Shown: positions 1 through 5,870 of the stretch, one piece after another
How positions within the stretch are numbered: position 1 is the first letter of the stretch
How the letters are laid out: each line of letters starts with the position of its first letter
Assembly (NCBI GenBank): GCA_903821905.1
Contig: CAIJMQ010000088.1
Location: 1 to 6,768, forward strand
Reading direction: 5' to 3'
Origin: an uncultured bacterium
GTDB lineage: Bacteria; CAIJMQ01
DNA length: 6,768 nt
Position numbers and translations under genes: made by a program
The notes under the pieces: generated by a model
Seen by the model: only the letters and a program-made list of their open reading frames with translations
Told to the model about the DNA's origin: nothing
Database searches by the model: none

Positions 1-11
1 GATATAAGAGA

Positions 12-86
12 ATGGCAAAGAAAAAAGCTACAAAGAAAACAGCAAAAAAGAAAACGACCAGTAAAAAGAAAGGTTGTTGCAGATAG
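12..86 (+). CDS. Lysine-rich micropeptide or C-terminal tail of an upstream gene
   Basis: The frame from ATG at 12 to TAG at 84-86 encodes 24 residues. About half are lysine, with Ala/Thr/Ser spacers, and the peptide ends Gly-Cys-Cys-Arg. Such K/A/T tracts resemble the basic tails of histone-H1-like or nucleic-acid-binding bacterial proteins, so binding to DNA or RNA is a plausible but unproven role. The frame stays open to the window's left edge (Tyr-Lys-Arg before the Met), so this may be the end of a longer protein. The purine run AAGAG at 6-10 lies only one base from the ATG, too close for a normal ribosome binding site, which favours the tail reading slightly. The paired cysteines next to the C-terminus are unusual for a simple basic tail. 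Function unknown. Confidence 0.4.
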   Translation: MAKKKATKKTAKKKTTSKKKGCCR

Positions 87-116
87 ATAAGTGAATAATT
101 ACTATATTATTCCTGA

Positions 117-181
117 TTGAGGCTGGTCTTAGATAATTGAAAATTTTTAAGTTTAGATAATAAATTAAGACCAGCCCTCAA
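117..181. repeat. Long inverted repeat downstream of the lysine-rich ORF; possible terminator
   Basis: The arm at 117-131 (TTGAGGCTGGTCTTA) is complementary to 166-181 across 15 base pairs, with a single extra C at 175. The intervening loop is about 34 nt and very AT-rich, and contains a 9-nt direct repeat TTAGATAAT at 129-137 and 153-161. It lies 30 nt after the stop of the lysine-rich ORF, so it could end that transcript. The long loop and the weak tail (ATATTTAAT) make it a poor classical terminator, and a palindromic dispersed repeat is the alternative. Confidence 0.5.
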
Positions 182-239
182 TATTTAATCGGAATGCAGA
201 AATTCCCGTTTTTCAATCTGAAGATAAATGCGTGACGAT

Positions 240-282
240 TAGACCCTTCCTTTATATGGAATTAGGAAGGTCTATCCTTTTT
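240..282 (+). terminator. Intrinsic-terminator-like hairpin in the leader of the MATE gene
   Basis: TAGACC plus TTCCT at 240-251 pairs with AGGAAGGTCTA at 264-274, an 11-bp stem with one bulged C and a 12-nt loop. It is followed after three bases by a run of five T (278-282). This is the best intrinsic terminator shape in the window. It may end transcription from the left edge, or act as an attenuator if the MATE promoter lies upstream of it. A small competing hairpin, ATCC-TTTTT-GGAT (274-286), overlaps its 3' side. Confidence 0.55.
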
Positions 283-318
283 GGATTACCCCAACAGAGT
301 ATCGAGAAAATATCAAGC

Positions 319-391
319 CCTCTGGAATTTTTAAAAAATTCCGAGGACCAAAGTCCCGAGAATTATCCGAATCCCTCGGGGAAAATTTTTT
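319..391 (+). promoter_or_regulatory. Cluster of mutually exclusive hairpins ahead of the MATE gene (possible attenuator)
   Basis: Three stems compete for the same bases. Stem A pairs 319-331 with 335-346 (CCTC plus GGAATTTT against its complement, one bulged T, 3-nt loop). Stem C pairs CCCGAG at 355-360 with CTCGGG at 375-380 and is followed by GAAAA and six T (386-391). A third pairing joins CCGAGG (341-346) to CCTCGG (374-379), which would break both A and C and enclose a small GGAC-CAAA-GTCC hairpin (345-356). This choice between folds, with a T tract about 55 nt before a start codon, looks like an attenuator or riboswitch expression platform. I do not recognise it as any known riboswitch class. 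A dispersed palindromic repeat is the other explanation. Confidence 0.4.
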
Positions 392-447
392 CTATGTCTC
401 ACGTTGCAGGGTTAATCAAGAAAGAAACTCTACGGTAAATTTACAAG

Positions 448-1836
448 ATGATAAAAAAACTTTTTAAACGTGACCATAACCTCACCGAGGGACCTATTTT
501 ACCAAAAGTAATTTCTCTCACCGGCCCCCTCATGGTAGTAGCAATACTTAACTCTACGCTTAACTTAGTAGATATGTTTTGGGTAGGGAAACTCGGCAGT
601 AATGCTATAGCAGCAGTAGCTGTAAGTGGAACTATTATGATGGTCCTTTTTGCAGTGCTTATAGGTATAACAAGAGGTACTGTTGCACTTGTTTCTCGAT
701 ATGTGGGAGCAAAAGATGCGAAAAATGCGGATGCCGTTGCAAGTCAATCTATTACGTTCGGCGTAATAATAGCACTTTTAATAACATTCATAGGGCTGCT
801 ATTTACAAAACAATTATTCCTGATTTTAGGTGTAAGTCCAGAGGTCTTAAAAGCAGGAATCGGATATCTTAGAATCATTCTTATGGGAAGTATAACAATG
901 GTTTTGTTGTCTTTCGGAAGCGCCATACTTCAAGCAGAAGGAGATACTGTAACGCCCATGCAATTTCTTATTATTGCTAATCTTATTAATTTCGTATTGG
1001 ACCCCGTCTTTATATTTGGTTGGGGTGTACCGCGAATGAACACATCAGGTGCTGCGCTAGCGACTGTATTATCTCAAGCTGTTCCTGCTTTTTGGGTACT
1101 CCTTTTACTTTCTAAAAGACAATCCAAAGTTCATATACATATCTCTCAATTAAAGATTAAATTAACATTTCTTAAGGAACTCTTTAAAATAGGACTGCCT
1201 GCTTCATTACAAATGTTTTTCAGAAGCATAATGGGTGTAGTTCTTATGAGTATCGTTGCAACTTTTGGAACTGCAGCAGTTGCTGCATATGGAATCGGCA
1301 TAAGATTACAAATGATTGTGCTTATGCCAGCTTTTGCTTTTGGTGGTTCTGCTTCTACTCTTGTCGGCCAAAACTTGGGAGCCAAACAGCCCAAAAGAGC
1401 TCAAAGGAGTGCTTGGACAGCCACAATTTTGGATATTATTATAATGATTTTGGTAGCTATTTTATTCTTTATTTTTGCTCCATATATTGTCGGATTTTTT
1501 GATAAAGATGAAAAAGTAATTTCCATGGGAGCTAAATTCCTAAGAATCACTGCACCTTTTTATCTATTTATTCCATTCGGTGTTGTGCTTGGTCAAGCCT
1601 TAGCTGGAGCCGGAGATACTCTTGCCCCAATGATTATTACACTATTAACTCTCTGGGGATTTCAGATACCTACAGCGCTTTTCCTCTCCAAATCAACTAT
1701 GTGGGGTATTGATGGCATCTGGTGGACTAACGCCTTTGCTTCAATCCTCCAAGGAATTCTCATAATGAGCTGGTTTGAAACAGGCAGATGGAAAAAAAGA
1801 AAAATATATTCTATAGTAGAACTAAATGATTTTTAA
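448..1836 (+). CDS. MATE family multidrug/cation antiporter
   Basis: This 462-residue integral inner-membrane protein has the size and roughly 12 hydrophobic segments expected of a MATE (NorM/DinF-like) exporter, which expels organic cations, drugs or metabolites in exchange for Na+ or H+. The N-terminus LTEGPIL followed by NLVDMFWVG is characteristic. Asp42 in TM1 and Asp185 in the NFVLDPVFIFG segment of TM5 match the paired acidic residues used for ion coupling in characterised MATE proteins. The two halves are related, with GDTVTPM in the first and GAGDTLAPM in the second. The start at 448 fits the family N-terminus; the frame is closed by TAA at 436-438, and no Shine-Dalgarno is visible before the ATG. 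The nitroreductase follows 19 nt downstream, suggesting one transcript. The long structured leader suggests regulated expression. The transported substrate cannot be read from sequence. Confidence 0.93.
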   Translation: MIKKLFKRDHNLTEGPILPKVISLTGPLMVVAILNSTLNLVDMFWVGKLGSNAIAAVAVSGTIMMVLFAVLIGITRGTVALVSRYVGAKDAKNADAVASQSITFGVIIALLITFIGLLFTKQLFLILGVSPEVLKAGIGYLRIILMGSITMVLLSFGSAILQAEGDTVTPMQFLIIANLINFVLDPVFIFGWGVPRMNTSGAALATVLSQAVPAFWVLLLLSKRQSKVHIHISQLKIKLTFLKELFKIGLPASLQMFFRSIMGVVLMSIVATFGTAAVAAYGIGIRLQMIVLMPAFAFGGSASTLVGQNLGAKQPKRAQRSAWTATILDIIIMILVAILFFIFAPYIVGFFDKDEKVISMGAKFLRITAPFYLFIPFGVVLGQALAGAGDTLAPMIITLLTLWGFQIPTALFLSKSTMWGIDGIWWTNAFASILQGILIMSWFETGRWKKRKIYSIVELNDF

Positions 1837-1843
1837 ACAAACA

Positions 1844-1849
1844 GGGAGG
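1844..1849 (+). promoter_or_regulatory. Strong Shine-Dalgarno that sets the nitroreductase start
   Basis: GGGAGG lies six bases before ATG at 1856, an ideal spacing. It favours that start over the ATG at 1826, which lies inside the end of the MATE gene and would add ten residues not typical of the family. Confidence 0.85.
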
Positions 1850-1855
1850 TTAATT

Positions 1856-2368
1856 ATGAACGTGCATGAAGCGATAAAAGAAAGAAGAAGTGTACGTGCT
1901 TATCAGGATAAACCCGTGCCCGAAAAAGTTTTAACTAAAATTTTAGAAGCTGCCAGATTAGCTCCCTCGGCCCGGAATAGGCAAGCCTGGAAACTTGTAG
2001 TTGTAAGAGAAGCCCAAATACGCAAGAAACTTGTTGAGGCTGCTAATAACCAGCAATTCGTTGGTGAAGCTCCAGTAGTAATTGCAGCAGTGGGACTTAC
2101 CCCTAATGACATAATGCGTTGTGATATTCCTACTGACCCTGTAGATGTTGCTATAATTTTAGACCACATAACTCTTGCAGCAGTAGAAGAAGGGTTGGGA
2201 ACCTGCTGGATTGGTTCATTCTTTCAAGATAAAGTGCGTGAAGTTTTAGGAATCCCCTCTTCTTATAAAGTTGTTGAACTCATGACTTTGGGATATCCTG
2301 CAGACTCACCTCGTCCAAAATCTAGGAAACCCCTTAATGAAATAGTTTTCTATGAAAAATTTATTTAA
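1856..2368 (+). CDS. Nitroreductase family FMN-dependent oxidoreductase
   Basis: This 170-residue soluble flavoprotein belongs to the nitroreductase superfamily, whose members use FMN and NAD(P)H to reduce nitroaromatics, quinones or other electrophiles. The phosphate-binding motif RRSVRAY is at residues 10-16 and the FMN-contacting segment LAPSARNRQAW at 35-45. Further on are the helix DVAIILDHITLAAVEEGLG and the signature GIPSSYKVVELMTLGYP, with a proline/lysine-rich end (SRKPLNEIVFYEKF) typical of the compact single-domain subgroup. The usual Asn/Gly in PSAGN is replaced by PSARN. The start is chosen from the Shine-Dalgarno at 1844-1849. Cotranscription with the MATE exporter suggests a detoxification or redox-stress role, but the physiological substrate is unknown. 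It converges on uvrC with 40 nt between the stops and no clear terminator in the gap. Confidence 0.93.
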   Translation: MNVHEAIKERRSVRAYQDKPVPEKVLTKILEAARLAPSARNRQAWKLVVVREAQIRKKLVEAANNQQFVGEAPVVIAAVGLTPNDIMRCDIPTDPVDVAIILDHITLAAVEEGLGTCWIGSFFQDKVREVLGIPSSYKVVELMTLGYPADSPRPKSRKPLNEIVFYEKFI

Positions 2369-2408
2369 TGAAGAAAATCCTTACTTGCAATATATCTTTT
2401 GGAGAAGA

Positions 2409-4235
2409 TTATGATTGTTTTCTAAAAAATCCTAAGATTATCTTTGCCTTCTTCTCCCCTATTCCATTAACTTTCATAAGTTCTTGAAGAGAAGCTTTTT
2501 CAACCCTTTCCCAACTTCCAAAATGTTTAATTATTTGTCTCTCAAGTTTTTTACCAATTGTTGGGATTTCTCTGCCCAAAGATTTTTTGATTTCTTTTTG
2601 CTTCAATATCTGGTAATAAGAATGTGCAAATCTATGGGCTTCGTCACGGACCCGAGCAAGGAAACGAAAAGATTCTATTCGTGGATTTAAACTAATTACT
2701 TTTGAAGAATAAGATAAATGTATTTCATTCTCGCCCTTTGCAATCCCAATAACTGGAATATTCTCTATGGCTAATCCGTTGAATACTTGCCTGGCAATAC
2801 CAACCTGTCCTTTGCCACCGTCTACAAGAACCAAATCCGGTAATTTATTTTTTTCGTCAATCAGTCGCCGATATCTTCTCTCAATGACTTCTCTCATCAT
2901 TGTGTAATCATCAACCGTACTAATACTTTTGATTTTGAATTTCCTCCAATCATTTTTCTTGGGATAACCTTTATCAAAAACAACCACACTGCCAACAGCA
3001 TGTTGCCCTTTTATGTTTGAGATATCAATCCCTTCTATTTTAGATGGAACTGACGGGAGATTGAGTTTTTCTTTTAGCTCCATAAACAAGTTTAAATACT
3101 TAGATGGTGAAGCAATCTCTTCCATTAACTTATATCGCGCATTATTACTTGCCATCTGAAGCAATCTTTTTTTATCTCCCTTCTGAGGAACAAAAATCCT
3201 AACATCTTTTCTATTGGTTTTCTTAAACCATTCTTCCAAGAGATTTTTCTCTTCTATAATAACCGGCAGAAATATCTCATCAGGCAATGGCAAACTTGAG
3301 GAATAATATTGTTTTATAAAAGATTCTATAGCTTCATTTATTTTTGAGCCTGTCTTTGTTATCAAATCAAATTTTTCCTGTGCTAATAACTTGCCGCATC
3401 TTACCTTTAAGAGAACAATTAAAGCTTTATTCTTTTCTCCAGCATAACCAATGAAATCTTGATTAGCATTCTTTAAACGAGAGACTATCGGGGAAGGCGA
3501 CATTTTACGGATTGCTTCTATCTGATCTCTTAACCTGCCGGCTTTCTCGTAATCCCGAGCTACACTTGCTTTGTCCATTTTCTCTTTAAGATTTGAGAAC
3601 AAGTTCTCAACTTTTCCCTCAAGAAACATAGAAACACCATTAATTATATCTCTATAATCTTCTTCGCTAACTCTTCCTGTGCAGGGACCGATACACCTTG
3701 AAATATGATAGTCAAGACAGGGTTTATTGTCCGCTTTATTCTTCTTGCAAATCTTGAAAGGGAAAATTCTTCTTAAAAATGGCAAGATTTTTCTCACCGC
3801 TTTAGCATTCGTGTAGGGGCCAAAATATTTTGCCGGCTTATCATTCAAATCACGTGTAAGATACACTGTTGGGAACTTTTCCCCTGAAGTTATCTTTATA
3901 TAGGGATATTTCTTATCATCCTTAAGCATTACATTATATCTGGGCTTGTATTCCTTTATAAGATTACATTCAAGTATTAAGGCTTCCACTTCAGAAGGAG
4001 TTACCATGTAATCTATAGATGCCGTTTTTCTTGCCAGTACAGCTTCTTTGCCAGAAGGATTAGGATTTTCAAGATGCGTTTTTACTCTTTTCTTTATATT
4101 TTCTGCCTTACCTATATATAGATAATCCCCGTTTTCATCTTTAAAGATATAGACGCCTGTCTTAGAAGGTAGTTTATTTATCTTTTCTCTAAGCATCATT
4201 GAGAGATTTACTGAAGTTTTCTTACTTTTATCCAT
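2409..4235 (-). CDS. uvrC: UvrABC excinuclease subunit C
   Basis: UvrC makes both incisions around a DNA lesion after UvrB loading in nucleotide excision repair. At 608 residues it is full length with all domains in order. The GIY-YIG nuclease (3' cut) has GVY 27-29, YIG 40-42, Arg50 and metal-binding Glu89. Four cysteines at 163, 173, 181 and 185 match the iron-sulfur ligands described for UvrC. A UVR motif for UvrB contact lies near 209-244. The RNase H-like nuclease (5' cut) has Asp404, Asp472 (LVDGG) and His534 (RDEAHRF). Helix-hairpin-helix repeats occupy the last 55 residues, including VNGIGEKKA. The first ATG overlaps murJ by 28 nt. ATGs at 4199 and 4196 lie just after the murJ stop and leave an N-terminus closer in length to B. 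subtilis UvrC, so the true start may be there. No start has a clear Shine-Dalgarno, suggesting translation coupled to murJ. Confidence 0.97.
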   Translation of the reverse strand: MDKSKKTSVNLSMMLREKINKLPSKTGVYIFKDENGDYLYIGKAENIKKRVKTHLENPNPSGKEAVLARKTASIDYMVTPSEVEALILECNLIKEYKPRYNVMLKDDKKYPYIKITSGEKFPTVYLTRDLNDKPAKYFGPYTNAKAVRKILPFLRRIFPFKICKKNKADNKPCLDYHISRCIGPCTGRVSEEDYRDIINGVSMFLEGKVENLFSNLKEKMDKASVARDYEKAGRLRDQIEAIRKMSPSPIVSRLKNANQDFIGYAGEKNKALIVLLKVRCGKLLAQEKFDLITKTGSKINEAIESFIKQYYSSSLPLPDEIFLPVIIEEKNLLEEWFKKTNRKDVRIFVPQKGDKKRLLQMASNNARYKLMEEIASPSKYLNLFMELKEKLNLPSVPSKIEGIDISNIKGQHAVGSVVVFDKGYPKKNDWRKFKIKSISTVDDYTMMREVIERRYRRLIDEKNKLPDLVLVDGGKGQVGIARQVFNGLAIENIPVIGIAKGENEIHLSYSSKVISLNPRIESFRFLARVRDEAHRFAHSYYQILKQKEIKKSLGREIPTIGKKLERQIIKHFGSWERVEKASLQELMKVNGIGEKKAKIILGFFRKQS

Positions 4236-5737
4236 TCACATAGTTGTTGCATTTCTTTTACTTTAAAAATAAAGCAAAAAACAATATAAGATATTATTCC
4301 CACAGGAATTACCAGGAATAAGTTTAAGGATTTACATAAATAACACACTGCTCCCATACAAACACTTGCCAAGAGAATACGTAGGAAAGAAACAACTATT
4401 TCATCAACATTAAAAGGTTGGATTTTTTTCTTAAGTATAGAAAATAACATAAAGAAAGTAACAATACCCGAGATGGACGTTGCTAAGGCTATGCCTCCCA
4501 GTTTCATGGGGAAAATAAGTATAGCATTCAAAACTGTATTCATAATTAACGCCAAAATAGCTATCTTGGTAGGAGTCACGGTATCCTTTAAGGCAAAAAA
4601 GCAGGACTGTAGTATTCTTGTAGCTCCATAGGCAAATAAACCAATGCTGTAAAAAAATAAGACATCAGCAGTCATGCTAGCAGAATAAGCATCGAACTTA
4701 CCACCTTTGAATATAGTCGAAATAATCTGGTTAGATAAAACCATGAAACCAAACGATGCCGGCAACATCACAAAATATGTTGCACGCAAACCAAATGAAA
4801 GCGTATGCTTTAGCTTATCGTAATTATCCTCTAAAACCTGTGTAGAAAATGTCGGCAATATCGCCTGCGCAAGTGCAGTACTAAAAATACCTAAAGGGAA
4901 AAGAATTAACCGGTAAGCAAAATATAGACCTGCTACTCCACCCTCGCCTACAATGAAAGCCAAAGAACCAAATATGGAATCTATAAAATTATTTAACTGG
5001 TAAACTGAAGAACTCAAAACTCGTGGCAACATAAGTTTACCAATAGTTTTCGCTGCAGGATGTTTAAAATGTTGAAATAATTTTAAGCGGAAGCCCTTTT
5101 TATAAAGAACGGGGATTTGTATTAAAAGCTGCAAGACACCTCCAACAAGTACTCCCAATGACAGACCTTTAATTCCTTCTCCAAAAATAAGTGCAAAAAT
5201 AATTATTGAGACATTCAAAAAACATGGCGCAAATGCAGGGATAGAAAAATGCTTAAGAGAATTAAGTATGGCCATAGCATAGGCAGCTAAGCCAACCAAA
5301 AGAATATATGGGAATATAATACGATTTAATGTAATGGTGGTTTGTAATTTGGAGGGGTCAGCAATAAAACCGGGTGCAATAAGCCGCACAATAATTGGAG
5401 AGAATACTATACCCAGAAGCGTAATTACAGTCAAAACTATCAAAAGCAGGTTTAAAACAATATTGGCTAACTCCCAGAATTCTTCTTTGGAATGTTTTGT
5501 AGCATATTCGCTAAAAACAGGAACAATGGCGGCGTTGGCTGCTCCCTCACCAATAAAATCTCTGAATAAGTTAGGAATTTTAAAAGCGATGACAAAAGCT
5601 TGAGCATACACATAAACCCCAAATAATCTGGCAATAATAATATCTCTTACAAACCCCAATATACGCGAAATTAAGGTCGCGAAACTTATAATACCGGCTG
5701 ATTTGGTAACAGCCTTGTTTATTGAAGTAGTTCCCAT
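4208..5737 (-). CDS. murJ: Lipid II flippase MurJ (MOP superfamily)
   Basis: MurJ moves the peptidoglycan precursor lipid II from the cytoplasmic to the outer face of the inner membrane. The protein is 509 residues and hydrophobic throughout, consistent with about 14 membrane helices. The family N-terminus is clear: SRILGFVRD (24-32), then AFKIPNLFRD and GEGAANAAIVPVFSEY. Arg25, Arg31, Arg59 and Arg276 align with the cavity arginines R18, R24, R52 and R270 of E. coli MurJ, supporting an active flippase. Position 46 is Gln where E. coli has Asp39, and 60 is Asp where E. coli has Arg53. The start gives the normal N-terminus but has no Shine-Dalgarno; a promoter at 5755-5783 would give a leader of only about ten bases. 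It is the first gene of a probable murJ-uvrC transcript, with the frames overlapping at the junction. Confidence 0.95.
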   Translation of the reverse strand: MGTTSINKAVTKSAGIISFATLISRILGFVRDIIIARLFGVYVYAQAFVIAFKIPNLFRDFIGEGAANAAIVPVFSEYATKHSKEEFWELANIVLNLLLIVLTVITLLGIVFSPIIVRLIAPGFIADPSKLQTTITLNRIIFPYILLVGLAAYAMAILNSLKHFSIPAFAPCFLNVSIIIFALIFGEGIKGLSLGVLVGGVLQLLIQIPVLYKKGFRLKLFQHFKHPAAKTIGKLMLPRVLSSSVYQLNNFIDSIFGSLAFIVGEGGVAGLYFAYRLILFPLGIFSTALAQAILPTFSTQVLEDNYDKLKHTLSFGLRATYFVMLPASFGFMVLSNQIISTIFKGGKFDAYSASMTADVLFFYSIGLFAYGATRILQSCFFALKDTVTPTKIAILALIMNTVLNAILIFPMKLGGIALATSISGIVTFFMLFSILKKKIQPFNVDEIVVSFLRILLASVCMGAVCYLCKSLNLFLVIPVGIISYIVFCFIFKVKEMQQLCEWIKVRKLQ

Positions 5738-5754
5738 TTTTTGATTTAATTGCT

Positions 5755-5783
5755 ATGCTAACATATCTTTTACTACGTCTCAA
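5755..5783 (-). promoter_or_regulatory. Candidate sigma-70-type promoter for murJ-uvrC
   Basis: Read on the minus strand, TTGAGA (5783-5778) and TAGCAT (5760-5755) are separated by 17 bases, matching 5 of 6 and 4 of 6 consensus positions. Transcription would begin around 5748, leaving about ten bases before the murJ ATG. That fits the absence of a Shine-Dalgarno there. A 13-nt dyad abuts the -35 box. Confidence 0.45.
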
Positions 5784-5784
5784 T

Positions 5785-5797
5785 ATCTTAATAAGAT
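5785..5797. repeat. Perfect dyad in the murJ/mtnA divergent promoter region
   Basis: ATCTTA-A-TAAGAT is a perfect palindrome around a central base, lying directly upstream of the proposed murJ -35 box and about 24 bases before the proposed mtnA -35 box. It could be an operator, but a short AT-rich dyad of this size can arise by chance in such a base composition. Confidence 0.25.
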
Positions 5798-5820
5798 TTC
5801 ATATGTAGAATATACAAAAA

Positions 5821-5848
5821 TTGTCTTTAACAAAGTTTATGATAGAAT
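5821..5848 (+). promoter_or_regulatory. Candidate extended -10 promoter for mtnA
   Basis: TTGTCT (5821-5826) and TAGAAT (5843-5848) are 16 bases apart, and the -10 box is preceded by TGA (5840-5842), giving the TGN extension. Start of transcription would fall near 5855, just before the ribosome binding site TGGAG at 5857-5861, which lies nine bases ahead of the mtnA ATG. Confidence 0.55.
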
Positions 5849-5870
5849 GTAAACCTTGGAGTGATAAAAA

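Noticed and set aside
232-438. 68-codon GTG-started ORF in the same frame as the MATE gene, ending just before it
   Set aside because: It overlaps the terminator-like hairpin and the competing stems, so its sequence is explained by inverted repeats. It has no ribosome binding site, no recognisable domain, and a composition unlike the neighbouring proteins. A role as a leader peptide cannot be excluded, but nothing supports it.
1826-1855. Upstream ATG extending the nitroreductase by ten residues
   Set aside because: The strong Shine-Dalgarno at 1844-1849 lies inside this extension, and the family N-terminus begins at the ATG at 1856.
2369-2408. Possible bidirectional terminator between the convergent nitroreductase and uvrC genes
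   Set aside because: No stem longer than a few base pairs with a T tract could be found in these 40 bases.
2368-2487. 39-codon ORF starting in a TAATG overlap with the nitroreductase stop
   Set aside because: The stop/start overlap is suggestive, but most of the frame is antisense to the conserved UvrC C-terminus, and the product resembles no known family.
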